Assembly: GCA_030834695.1 (NCBI GenBank)
Contig: JAUQXK010000097.1
Span: 170,759-234,758, forward strand
Length of the DNA: 64,000 bases
From: Desulfobacterales bacterium
GTDB lineage: Bacteria; Desulfobacterota; Desulfobacteria; Desulfobacterales; SpSt-501
Direction: 5' to 3'
A program made the position numbers and the translations under genes. This document shows positions 48,667 to 56,702 of this stretch, piece by piece; position 1 is the first letter of the stretch; each line of letters starts with the position of its first letter. Under the pieces are notes generated by a model, which worked only from the letters and a program-made list of their open reading frames with translations, did no database searches and had not been told where the DNA came from.

Positions 48667-49154
48667 AGCTGGTCGCCTCCTCCGATGCGCCGGCCTTCGC
48701 GCCATTCCCGGAAGATCGTGGCGGTCAGAAACAGGAACATCAGAACCGCTCCAACCGGCATGGCCGCGTATGCGAAAGACATGGGGAATTCCATGGCGGC
48801 CGAGAGCTGCCGGTGGGCGACCCCTGTGATCCCGAAACCGGCCCACGCCAACGCGCCCAGGAAGAAAAGCACCACCAGGTCGGCGACCAGGTAAAGAATG
48901 GCGGTCACCGGCCGCGGCAGCCGGTCCGTGAGAAAGCTGACATCCACGTGCCGCCGCTTGCGGATCACGACCGCGCCGCCCAGGAAGGTGATCCACACGA
49001 ACAGATAGCGCGCCAGTTCCTCCGACCAGCTCGTAGGCCGGTTGACAATGTAGCGGGAGAAAACCTGGATGAAGATGGAGCTGCCCATCACGACCATCAT
49101 GAGGATCAGAACGGCGTCCAGGGCTTTCTCGACGAGGTCGAAAAATCTGCTCAT
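48663..49154 (-). CDS. TRAP transporter small permease (DctQ-like), system 1
   Basis: The 163-residue protein has four helices and the DctQ pattern (VMGSSIFIQVFSRYIVNRPTSWSEELARYLFVWITFLGGAVVIRKRRHVDVSFL). It stabilises or couples the large permease. The start at 49154 (MSRFFDL) is chosen because AGGAGG lies eight bases upstream; an ATG ten codons earlier lacks support. It overlaps the large permease by four bases and follows an SDR gene by about 48 bp, so all are one operon. Confidence 0.92.
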   Translation of the reverse strand: MSRFFDLVEKALDAVLILMMVVMGSSIFIQVFSRYIVNRPTSWSEELARYLFVWITFLGGAVVIRKRRHVDVSFLTDRLPRPVTAILYLVADLVVLFFLGALAWAGFGITGVAHRQLSAAMEFPMSFAYAAMPVGAVLMFLFLTATIFREWREGRRIGGGDQL

Positions 49155-49202
49155 GCGAATCACCTCCTCGTTAGCGTTCGGCACCCGCCGGGCGAACCGG
49201 TC

Positions 49203-49967
49203 TCAGACCATCACGGCTCCGCCGTTGGAATCGATGCAGGCCCCGGTGATGAAATTCGAATCCTCGCTCAGCAGAAAGGCGATCACCCGAGCCTGCTCCT
49301 CCGGTTTGGACCATCGTCGGATCGGCATACCCCCGGCGATGCGCTCCAGTTCCTCGGGCGGCGTGGCGCGCTGCACCATGGGGGTGAGGGTCGCCCCGGG
49401 GCAAAATGCGTTGACCCGGATATTGGCGGGGCCCAACTCCCGGGCGATATGGCGCGTCAACCCCACCACACCGTGCTTGGCGGCCGTGTAATGGGCGCCG
49501 CCCAGGACGCTTGCGGTCCGCCCCGCCAGCGAGGCGACATTCACGATGACCCCGGCCCCCTGTTTCATCATGATCGGGACCACCGCCCGACAGCACAGAA
49601 ACGGCCCGCGCAGGTTGACGGCCATCATCAGGTCCCACTCGGAAATCGCCAATTCCGCGAATTGAGTGCGCCGCAGAATGCCCGCGCTGGTCACGAGAAA
49701 ATCGATGCGTCCGAAGCGCGCCACGGTGTTGTCTACAAGCAATTGCACCTCGGCCTCCGCGGAAACATCGGCTTTTTGAATCAGCGGCTTCGGCGCATCG
49801 CTCCCTGCAACTTCGCCGGTCAGTGCTTTTAATGAGCTCTCGTCAATATCGGCCAGACTCAAGCCGGCCCCGGCCTGGATCAGGTTCAGGGCCGCCGCCC
49901 GCCCGATTCCGCTGCCGGCTCCGGTCACGATGCCGAATTTGCCCGAGAAACGCTTGCTGTTCGCCAT
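49203..49967 (-). CDS. Short-chain dehydrogenase/reductase
   Basis: The 254-residue SDR has GIVTGAGSGIGRAAA for cofactor binding, NAG-like LVTSAGI, the catalytic serine in NVASLAGR and the YTAAKHG motif. It ends NFITGACIDSNGGAVMV. It oxidises an alcohol, or reduces a carbonyl, with NAD(P). An acidic residue after the second strand (LADIDES) favours NAD. Placed between TRAP P and Q genes, it probably acts on the imported compound, for example converting a hydroxy compound to the keto substrate of the E1 enzyme downstream. The exact substrate is unknown. Confidence 0.92.
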   Translation of the reverse strand: MANSKRFSGKFGIVTGAGSGIGRAAALNLIQAGAGLSLADIDESSLKALTGEVAGSDAPKPLIQKADVSAEAEVQLLVDNTVARFGRIDFLVTSAGILRRTQFAELAISEWDLMMAVNLRGPFLCCRAVVPIMMKQGAGVIVNVASLAGRTASVLGGAHYTAAKHGVVGLTRHIARELGPANIRVNAFCPGATLTPMVQRATPPEELERIAGGMPIRRWSKPEEQARVIAFLLSEDSNFITGACIDSNGGAVMV

Positions 49968-50041
49968 GGGTAGACCTCCACACGCAGCTATCCGCTTTGA
50001 TCCCCGCCGCCCGCAGGACGGAGGGGGTCAAAGCCGGGCGG

Positions 50042-51022
50042 TTATTTAATGGCTTTAATGCGATCATGCCATCCCTTGAGTTCCGGGAATTCGGCGATGA
50101 TGTTGGCAAGTTTGGCATGGTAGGGCGCGAGGTCGGGCTCGATCAGCTTCATGCCCTTCTGCACCAGCTGGGCCTTGAGGTTGTCCTCCCCCTTCAACGC
50201 TTCCCCAGTGGCCCATTGACAGGCTTCCTCAGTATCCTTCACCAAGATCTCCTTGATGTCCTTGGGCAGCTTCTCGAACCAGGGCTCGTAGAAGATGTAA
50301 GTCATGGACCCCAGAACATGCTTGGTCATGACCAGATATTTGCAGACCTCGTTGAACTTGAAATCGTAGATCGTGATGAGCGGGTTTTCCTGTCCGTCGA
50401 TGGTTCCCTGCTGCAGGGCCGTGAACAGTTCGGCAAAAGCCATGGGCACGGGTGCGGCCCCGAGGTTCTCCCAGGTCAGCTTGTACATCTTCAAAGGAGG
50501 AACGCGCAGTTTGAGCCCTTTGAGGTCGTCGACGGACTTGATCTCGCGGTTGCAGGTCAGGTTGCGGCTGCCGCGATAGATGCTGCCGACGGTCCGGAAT
50601 TTGGTCTTCTTGGCGATTTCGTCCTGGAGCTCCCGGGCCAACGGGCCCGACCAGAACTTCTTGAAGTGATCGATGTCGCGGAACAAATAGGGGAATGCCT
50701 CGATGCCGGGCAGCGGGTCGAACCGGTCGAGGGTCCCCACGCTTTCGAAGGACATCTGAACCGTTCCGATCTGCAGTGCCTCGATGGTCTCGCGCCAGTC
50801 TCCCATGCTACCGCTGTCGAAAATCTCGAACTTCACCTTGCCGTTGGTGTGCGCCTCGACGTTTTTCGCGATGCGTTCGCCGGTCTTGGCGTACAGGCTG
50901 TCCTTGGGGTAGATGTGCGCCATTTTAATGACCATCGGCTGGGCCAGCGCTTGGGTTGCCAACAAGGCGCCGAACACCAGGGCCATCGTCAACGCGATTC
51001 CGATACGTCCCATCTTGCTCAT
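50042..51022 (-). CDS. TRAP transporter periplasmic binding protein (DctP-like), system 1
   Basis: The 326-residue protein has a signal peptide (cleavage near ALA-QPM) and the DctP fold: KMAHIYPKDSLYAKTGERIAKNVEAHTNGKVKFEIFDSGSMGDWRE, then LKGLKLRVPPLKMY. The Arg in LRVP probably binds a carboxylate of the ligand, and ALQQGTIDGQENPL is also typical. It captures the substrate for system 1, most likely an organic acid. It lies 45 bp downstream of the GntR regulator gene on the same strand. Confidence 0.93.
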   Translation of the reverse strand: MSKMGRIGIALTMALVFGALLATQALAQPMVIKMAHIYPKDSLYAKTGERIAKNVEAHTNGKVKFEIFDSGSMGDWRETIEALQIGTVQMSFESVGTLDRFDPLPGIEAFPYLFRDIDHFKKFWSGPLARELQDEIAKKTKFRTVGSIYRGSRNLTCNREIKSVDDLKGLKLRVPPLKMYKLTWENLGAAPVPMAFAELFTALQQGTIDGQENPLITIYDFKFNEVCKYLVMTKHVLGSMTYIFYEPWFEKLPKDIKEILVKDTEEACQWATGEALKGEDNLKAQLVQKGMKLIEPDLAPYHAKLANIIAEFPELKGWHDRIKAIK

Positions 51023-51067
51023 CTGACTTTCTCCTTCTGGTTGAGGTTCCAGCGGGGCCCCGCCGCA

Positions 51068-51820
51068 TCAGCGACTCGGCCGGCGGCGGCGTAAAGAAGC
51101 GGCCGGCTTGACTCCGCTCGTTTCGTTGTTGAAATCCGTCGCGGGAAATCCCATCATGAGCTTCAAAAGTATGTCATCACCGCTCCGGAGCCTGGAGAGC
51201 ACGAACTCCTTGGCAAACGTGAGGTGACGGCTCATGAGCGTGGCGGCTTTTTGGGAATCACCGTTCGAGATGGCCTCGAACACTTTCAGGTGCTGCGGAT
51301 GGGCGTCCGCAAGGTGGTCGGTGGTGAGCAGATTGATGTTCTGAATGATCCAGATCCGGTCGAGGATGGCCCGACCCATATCCGCCAGGGGTTTGTTCCC
51401 GCTGGCCTCCAGGATGATGACGTGGAAATCCTGCTCGAGCGCCAGCATGCGCTGCTTGTTGCCGTTCTTCATCAGACGGCCGACTTCGGCTAAAAGCCCA
51501 GCAACGCGTTTTCGGTCCGCAGGGGGCATCCGCCGGGCGGCCTGGCGGGCCGCCAACACCTCCAGGGCAATGCGCAGATCGTAAAGGTCTTCCACGCCCT
51601 GCAGGCTCAAGGCGCTCACCCGAAAACCTTTCTGGGGCTCGCGCTCGATCAGGTGTTCTTTTTCGAGCATGCTCAGGGCCTCGCGCACGGGCGTCTGGCT
51701 CATTTGCAGCGCATGCGCGAGATCGCTGACGTGCAGGCGCGCGCCGGGCTTGAGGTGATAGCGGACGATCCACTCCTTGATCTGCTGGTGGGCTTTGTCG
51801 GTGAGGGATGCCTTGAGCAA
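51068..51820 (-). CDS. GntR family transcriptional regulator (FadR/FCD type)
   Basis: The 250-residue protein has an N-terminal winged helix (KAHQQIKEWIVRYHLKPGARLHVSDLAHALQMSQTPVREALSMLEKEHLIEREPQKGFRVSALS). An all-helical FCD ligand domain carries conserved Asp and His residues (LEQDFHVIILEAS, MSRHL). Such regulators sense organic-acid effectors and repress nearby catabolic genes. It is the first gene before system 1, so it likely controls the transporter, SDR and dehydrogenase operon. The C-terminal 20 residues are basic and outside the domain. Confidence 0.9.
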   Translation of the reverse strand: MLKASLTDKAHQQIKEWIVRYHLKPGARLHVSDLAHALQMSQTPVREALSMLEKEHLIEREPQKGFRVSALSLQGVEDLYDLRIALEVLAARQAARRMPPADRKRVAGLLAEVGRLMKNGNKQRMLALEQDFHVIILEASGNKPLADMGRAILDRIWIIQNINLLTTDHLADAHPQHLKVFEAISNGDSQKAATLMSRHLTFAKEFVLSRLRSGDDILLKLMMGFPATDFNNETSGVKPAASLRRRRPSR

Positions 51821-51906
51821 AAGTCAGCTCCTGGGGGAGGCTGGTTTCAAATGAAGCTCGAGCAGCCGGTGAAGGCTTAGCAGCCGGCGCGGCGGGGTGT
51901 CAATAA

Positions 51907-51932
51907 AAAATATCAAAAAATATATTTTTTTG
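51907..51932. promoter_or_regulatory. AT-rich inverted repeat upstream of gntR
   Basis: A near-perfect palindrome of the form TCAAAAAA-TATAT-TTTTTTGA lies 90 bp upstream of the regulator start. It could be an operator or a terminator of the preceding TRAP operon. A GC hairpin CCGGCGC/GCGCCGG (51961-51981) lies just after the DctM stop. Confidence 0.35.
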
Positions 51933-51983
51933 AATGGAATGCTGCCTCTGCCTCTGAGGCCCGGCGCGGCCGCAGCGCCGGGT

Positions 51984-53276
51984 TTACATGAACCCGGTTG
52001 CCTGCGGCAGCCAGAGCACGATGCCGGGAAAGAAGATCATCAGCACCAATCCCAGGAACATGAACAGGAGCATCCAGATGTCCCAGCGCACGGTGTCTTC
52101 CATCTTGGCGCCGCTCAACCGGCAGCTGACCATGAGGTTGACCGCCATGGGCGGGGTGAACTGACCCAGGGCGACGTTGTAGGTCATCAGCACGCCGAAC
52201 CACACCAGGTCCCAGTCGAAGCTCTGGGCCACCGGTACGAACAGCGGGCAGAAAATGAGGAAGATCGATATGCCGTCGAGGAACATGCCGACGATGACGA
52301 GGAACACCATCAGGATGAAAATGACGCCGAGCGAGCTGCCCCCGCCGAGCGTCACCAACCCCCTGGAGATGGGGTCGACGATCCCGAGGGTGCTGCACGC
52401 CCAGGCGAAGACGCTCGCGAGTCCCACCACCACCAGAATCACCGCCGAGGTCTCGGCCGATTCGACCAGCAAACCGAAAAGGGCCCGCAGGGTCAGCGAA
52501 CGATAGACCACAAAACCGACGAACAGGCCGAAGACCACGGCCATCACGGCGGCCTCCGTCGGCGTGAACCACCCTGTCCGCAACCCCCCCAGGATGAGGA
52601 CCGGCGCAGCCAGGGCCCACGAGGCGTCCTTGAATGAGGCCCAGAACTTCGGGCGGGGTTCGTTGCTCTGCCCGGCGCCGAAGTTGTGGTGCAGACTGAG
52701 GAAAAGCGCCGGAATGATCAGCATGGCGCAGGCCAGCAGGCCGGGAATGATCCCGCCCACAAAAAGGGCCGGCACTGTGGCCGACGGCACCAGCACGCTG
52801 TAGACAATGAAGGCGACCGACGGCGGAATCAGGATATCGGTCGATCCCGCGGCGGCCGTCACGGCCGCCGCGAAGCCCGGCGCGTAACCGGCGCGCAGCA
52901 TGGCGCTGAGCATGACCCCGCCCACGGCGGCGGTGCAAGCCGGCCCCGAACCCGATATGCCGCCGATGATCATGGCCACCAGAATGGTGATCACCGCCAG
53001 CGCACCGCGGCCCCGGCCGACGATGGCCTCGGTGAACCGCAGGAGCCGTTCGGCGACGCCGGCTTTGTCGAAAATGGCTCCGGCCAGGACGAACATCGGG
53101 ATGGCCAGCAGCGGGTACTTGGCGATGCCGGCATAGACGTTGGTGGGCACGGCCATGATGCCGAGCTGGGCCAAGGCAATGGCCAGCGTGCCGGAAAGCC
53201 CCAGCGCGGCGGCGATGGGCACCCCGCCGAACATCAGGAGAAAAAAACAGCCGAACAGAAGGTAGGCGTAAACCAT
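51984..53276 (-). CDS. TRAP transporter large permease (DctM-like), system 2
   Basis: The 430-residue protein shows the DctM pattern: LAGAIFDKAGVAERLLRFTEAIVGRGRGALAVITILVAMIIGGISGSGPACTAAVGGVMLSAML, then DILIPPSVAFIVYSVL and VALGQFTPPMAVNLMVSCRLSGA. It has about twelve helices. The start overlaps the small-permease stop by one base (TGATG). This system has no enzyme genes between its subunits. It lies directly upstream of gntR on the same strand. Its presence next to system 1 suggests import of two related organic acids or of substrate and co-substrate. Confidence 0.93.
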   Translation of the reverse strand: MVYAYLLFGCFFLLMFGGVPIAAALGLSGTLAIALAQLGIMAVPTNVYAGIAKYPLLAIPMFVLAGAIFDKAGVAERLLRFTEAIVGRGRGALAVITILVAMIIGGISGSGPACTAAVGGVMLSAMLRAGYAPGFAAAVTAAAGSTDILIPPSVAFIVYSVLVPSATVPALFVGGIIPGLLACAMLIIPALFLSLHHNFGAGQSNEPRPKFWASFKDASWALAAPVLILGGLRTGWFTPTEAAVMAVVFGLFVGFVVYRSLTLRALFGLLVESAETSAVILVVVGLASVFAWACSTLGIVDPISRGLVTLGGGSSLGVIFILMVFLVIVGMFLDGISIFLIFCPLFVPVAQSFDWDLVWFGVLMTYNVALGQFTPPMAVNLMVSCRLSGAKMEDTVRWDIWMLLFMFLGLVLMIFFPGIVLWLPQATGFM

Positions 53277-53776
53277 CAGTTTTTATTCCTCCACGTTCGG
53301 ATCAACACCCCGACGGCACGGCCGAAAATCGCCAGCGCGAGCAGCGGCAGCCATACGGTGTAAATCCAGGTCGGCAGGCCCAGCCCCGGAGAGGTGACTT
53401 CGAAACGGTACTCGTCCCAGGCCATGCGCGATCCGAAAATCGCCAGCAGCAGAAACGTGAAAGCGGTCAAAGCCGTCGCGCCGAGCAGCGTCCAATGCCT
53501 GGCTTTCGGAGCCAGCTTGTCCACCAGGTACCGGATGTTCAGGTGCCCTTGCTTGCCCATGACGCTCGAGCCACCCACCAGGGCCATGAAGAGCATCAGG
53601 AACACCGAAAACTCCTCGGTGAAAGCGAACGAAAAGTTGGTGAGGTAGCGCACGACGACATTGGCAAATGTGATCAGACCCAGAACACCGATGGCGATTC
53701 CCGCCAGCGTTTCTTCGATCTTGAGCGGGATGCGGACCTTGGGCTCGGCCGGATGGTCTTGGGGGATGGATTCCAT
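53276..53776 (-). CDS. TRAP transporter small permease (DctQ-like), system 2
   Basis: The 166-residue protein has four helices and DctQ segments (ITFANVVVRYLTNFSFAFTEEFSVFLMLFMALVGGSSVMGKQGHLNIRYLVDKLAPKARH). The ATG at 53776 has GGGAGG nine bases upstream; the longer frame upstream runs into a strong hairpin and is unlikely to be translated. It is separated from the binding-protein gene by 168 bp holding that hairpin, a layout often seen where the binding protein must be made in excess. Confidence 0.9.
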   Translation of the reverse strand: MESIPQDHPAEPKVRIPLKIEETLAGIAIGVLGLITFANVVVRYLTNFSFAFTEEFSVFLMLFMALVGGSSVMGKQGHLNIRYLVDKLAPKARHWTLLGATALTAFTFLLLAIFGSRMAWDEYRFEVTSPGLGLPTWIYTVWLPLLALAIFGRAVGVLIRTWRNKN

Positions 53777-53865
53777 GGGTATCAACCTCCCCATCGGGGG
53801 ATTCCGGCCCGGGCGACGGCCGGCTGGCAGGAAATATTTTTTGTGACAATCGTGGCGGTTGCAGG

Positions 53866-53912
53866 AAAAAAGCGCGCACCGGATCAATAATGCGGATCGG
53901 TGCGCGCTTTTG
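53866..53912. terminator. Strong hairpin between TRAP binding protein and permease genes
   Basis: Arms AAAAAAGCGCGCACC-GGATC (53866-53885) and GATCGGTGCGCGCTTTT (53895-53911) pair with one bulge. It has U-tract character in either direction. On the minus strand it lies after dctP, so it is probably a partial terminator or 3'-end stabiliser. Confidence 0.75.
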
Positions 53913-53944
53913 GATTCAATCAATACATCGTCTGAAATCGCCGG

Positions 53945-54976
53945 CTACTTGCGGTTGGCGACCGCGGTCTCGGCTTTTTTCACCAGCTCCGGCCCGATCT
54001 GTTTGGCCCATTTGTCATAAACCGGTTTGGTCGCTTTTCTGAACTCGGCCTTTTCAGCGTCGGTCAGCCGGATCACGTTGACACCCAGGGCCTCGACATC
54101 CTTGATTCCGGAATCATCCGGGGGGACCAATCCCTTGCGCGCGGCGGCAATGTTTTCACTGGCAGCCTGGGCCGCAGCCTCTCGAACCGCCTTCTGGTCC
54201 TCGGGCTTCCAGCTCTTCCAGACGTCCTTGTTGACCACGAAAATCAGCGGATCGGCCACGTACCCCCACAGAAGCAGGTTCTTCTGATTGGCCGCACTGT
54301 GCAATTTGGCTACGGTAAAAATGGTCAGCGGGTTCTCCTGGCCGTCCACGGCCCCGCTGGAAAGCGCCGGCACCGCGTCGGCCCAGCTCATCTGGGTGGG
54401 ATTGGCGCCCAGAGCGGTAAAGGTTTCCAGGAACAGGGGCGAACCGACCACGCGGATTTTCAGGCCCTGCAAATGCTCCGGCTTGCGGATCGGCCGCTTG
54501 GAGTTGGTCAGTTCGCGGAATCCGTTTTCGCCCCAGGCGAGGGGAATCGTGTCCTTGCTTTCGAGGATCTTGAAGATCTCCTTGCCGACCTCGCCGCCGG
54601 TGAGGGCGTCGATGGCTTTGTAATCGGGCATCAGGAAGGGCATGGAGAATATGTTCAGCTCCTTGATTTGAGGAGACCAGTTGATGGTGGAGCCGATCGC
54701 CATATCGATCGCACCCTGGCGAATGGCAGTGTACTCCTTGGTCTGGTCGCCGCCGACCAGGCTGGTGCCGGGATAACATTTGATGTTGATCCGGCCGCTG
54801 GTCTTTTCTTTCACCAACTCGGCCCAGCGCTCGCCGGCGATGCCCCACGGGAACGGTTTTCCGACCACCGTCGAGAGCTTGTACTCCGGTTTGTAGTCCG
54901 CAGCCCGAACCGCCTGCGGCGCCAACCATGCCATACCCACCGCGACAACCAGCAACAATACAGACAGTCTCCTCAT
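53945..54976 (-). CDS. TRAP transporter periplasmic binding protein (DctP-like), system 2
   Basis: The 343-residue protein has a signal peptide (LLLVVAVGMAWLAPQAVRA) and the DctP pattern: TSGRINIKCYPGTSLVGGDQTKEYTAIRQGAIDMAIGSTINWSPQIKELNIFSMPFLM, the ligand-binding arginine in LKIRVVGSP, and ALSSGAVDGQENPLTIF. It belongs to a different subgroup from the system 1 protein and shows only family-level similarity. The start ATG has AGGAGG-like sequence (CAGGAGGCGCGCC) upstream. It is the first gene of the long minus-strand run. Confidence 0.93.
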   Translation of the reverse strand: MRRLSVLLLVVAVGMAWLAPQAVRAADYKPEYKLSTVVGKPFPWGIAGERWAELVKEKTSGRINIKCYPGTSLVGGDQTKEYTAIRQGAIDMAIGSTINWSPQIKELNIFSMPFLMPDYKAIDALTGGEVGKEIFKILESKDTIPLAWGENGFRELTNSKRPIRKPEHLQGLKIRVVGSPLFLETFTALGANPTQMSWADAVPALSSGAVDGQENPLTIFTVAKLHSAANQKNLLLWGYVADPLIFVVNKDVWKSWKPEDQKAVREAAAQAASENIAAARKGLVPPDDSGIKDVEALGVNVIRLTDAEKAEFRKATKPVYDKWAKQIGPELVKKAETAVANRK

Positions 54977-55056
54977 GGCGCGCCTCCTGTTGATGGATTA
55001 AGCAAAAACGATCCCTCCGCATGACCGGAGGTCTGGAAATCTAACCGCAGGAAGTT

Positions 55057-55080
55057 ATTATACCGGACAACGAGTGTCAA
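55057..55080 (-). promoter_or_regulatory. Candidate promoter of TRAP system 2
   Basis: A perfect -10 TATAAT (minus strand, 55062-55057) lies 80 bases upstream of the dctP start. TTGACA is at 55080-55075, but the spacing to the -10 is only 12 bases, so the -35 match may be fortuitous. Confidence 0.35.
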
Positions 55081-55205
55081 GATCTTAATCCGGGGGATGC
55101 CGGCCGGCGAATATCCACAAAAACGTTCCGGCGCTTTCGGACACGGCGCCAGAATGTCTAGTTGACCTCATCTGCGGCCGTTATTAGAGTTGCCGATAGG
55201 AAGCA

Positions 55206-55365
55206 TTGATGGCTTCGTAAAAAGTCGTCACTCCGGCGAAAGCCGGAGTCCAGATGATTTCTATCTGCTGGTAACTGCTTGATTCCGGCGCCTGTCCTGG
55301 ACATGATCCAGGATCCGCCGGAATGACAAAAAACAGCATTTTCAGACTCTTTGCGAGTTCATCAA
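55206..55365. mobile_element. MITE-like element, copy 2
   Basis: The 160-bp element has imperfect 21-bp terminal inverted repeats (55206-55226 and 55345-55365). The interior shares AAAGTCGTCACTCCGGCG and CCGGAATGACAAAAAACAGC with the copy at 6822-6958. A 25-bp insertion in the middle accounts for most of the length difference. There is no coding capacity. Confidence 0.75.
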
Positions 55366-55503
55366 GCGTGGATGAACCCGTATAAAATCGTACGGAATGA
55401 ATCGGTCATTTCGACCAGGGGTCGAGAAATCTAATTTTTTGCGCGCGGCATCCGAAAAGTTTCTCGCCTCGCTCGAAATGACACGTCCGCGAGGCAAGCA
55501 CCC

Positions 55504-56682
55504 ATGATCGTCATCGAACCCAGAATCCGAAACAACGTCTGCATCACGGCCCACCCGCAGGGATGCGCGGCGCAGGTTCGAGCCCAAATCCATTACGTCC
55601 GATCCCGGGGAGCTCTGGCCAGCCCCAAACGGGTGCTGGTGATCGGTGCGTCCAACGGCTACGGTCTGGCCGCCCGCATCGTCTCGGCGTTCGGCTCGGG
55701 AGCGGCGACCATCGGCGTTGCCTATGAACGCGCCGGAGAGCCCCATCGTTCGGCTACCGCCGGCTGGTACAACAGCGCGGCATTTCAGCAGGAAGCCGAC
55801 CATGACGGCCTCCCGGCCTGGAACATCAACGGCGATGCCTTCACCGAAGCAGTCAAAGATGAGACGATCGATCGCATCCAGTCGAAATTAGGCGAAGTCG
55901 ACTTCGTTGTTTACAGCATCGCCGCACCCCGCCGCATCGACCCGGCGACAGGCGAAATCTTCTCGTCGGTCATCAAGCCGATCGGCCGCCCCTTCCGATC
56001 GAAGGGGATCGAATTTATCACCGGCCGCATCACCACCATGACGGCCGAACCCGCCACGGAGGCGGAAGTGGCCCATACCGTCAAGGTGATGGGAGGCGAA
56101 GACTGGGAACTGTGGATCCGGCGGCTGTCGCACGAAAAGGTGCTGGCGCCGGGCGCTCTGACCATCGCCCTGTCCTACATCGGACCGGAGCTGACGCGGG
56201 CGATCTACCGCGACGGAACCATCGGCCGGGCCAAGGCGGACCTGGAGGCCACGGCCAAACGGCTGGATGCCGTTCTCAAGACGTCCGGCGGCAGCGCCGT
56301 AATCAGCGTGAACAAGGCCCTGGTGACGCGTGCCAGCGCGGTCATACCGGGGGTTTCGCTCTACATTTCACTGCTCTACAAAGCGATGAAGGAGCGCCGG
56401 CTGCACGAAGGCTGCATCCAGCAGATGGACCGCCTCTACCGGAATTTTCTTTTTTCGGGGGAAGACATAGCGAAAGACGATGAAGGCCGAATCCGCCTCG
56501 ACGACTGGGAGATGCGCTCCGATGTGCAGCAGGCCGTCGCCGAAAGTTGGGAGAAGGTGACCACCGAAAACCTCGGCCAATATGCCGACATGGATGGCTT
56601 CCGCGACGAGTTCCTGCGGCACCACGGATTCGGGATGCCGGGAATTGATTACTCGATGCCGGTGGATCCTACCAAGATTTAA
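55504..56682 (+). CDS. fabV: Trans-2-enoyl-ACP/CoA reductase (FabV family)
   Basis: The 392-residue protein begins MIVIEPRIRNNVCITAHPQGC and contains PKRVLVIGASNGYGLAARI for NADH binding. The FabV active-site arrangement SYIGPELTRAIYRDGTIGRAK carries the Y-x8-K catalytic pair. It reduces trans-2-enoyl thioesters in the last step of fatty-acid elongation; some homologues (Ter) prefer crotonyl-CoA. Length and motifs are standard. It is convergent with a KAS III-like gene only 20 bp away, and a MITE-like element lies upstream. Confidence 0.95.
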   Translation: MIVIEPRIRNNVCITAHPQGCAAQVRAQIHYVRSRGALASPKRVLVIGASNGYGLAARIVSAFGSGAATIGVAYERAGEPHRSATAGWYNSAAFQQEADHDGLPAWNINGDAFTEAVKDETIDRIQSKLGEVDFVVYSIAAPRRIDPATGEIFSSVIKPIGRPFRSKGIEFITGRITTMTAEPATEAEVAHTVKVMGGEDWELWIRRLSHEKVLAPGALTIALSYIGPELTRAIYRDGTIGRAKADLEATAKRLDAVLKTSGGSAVISVNKALVTRASAVIPGVSLYISLLYKAMKERRLHEGCIQQMDRLYRNFLFSGEDIAKDDEGRIRLDDWEMRSDVQQAVAESWEKVTTENLGQYADMDGFRDEFLRHHGFGMPGIDYSMPVDPTKI

Positions 56683-56702
56683 CAGCAGGCGATAGCCGGG
56701 TG

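Larger units (their letters stand above)
54977..55503. other. Divergent intergenic region between TRAP system 2 and fabV
   Basis: There is no gene in this 527-bp gap. It contains a TATAAT box on the minus strand at 55057-55062 about 80 bp before dctP, and a MITE-like element at 55206-55365. Sequence close to fabV has GAGGCAAGC as a weak ribosome-binding site. Confidence 0.5.
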
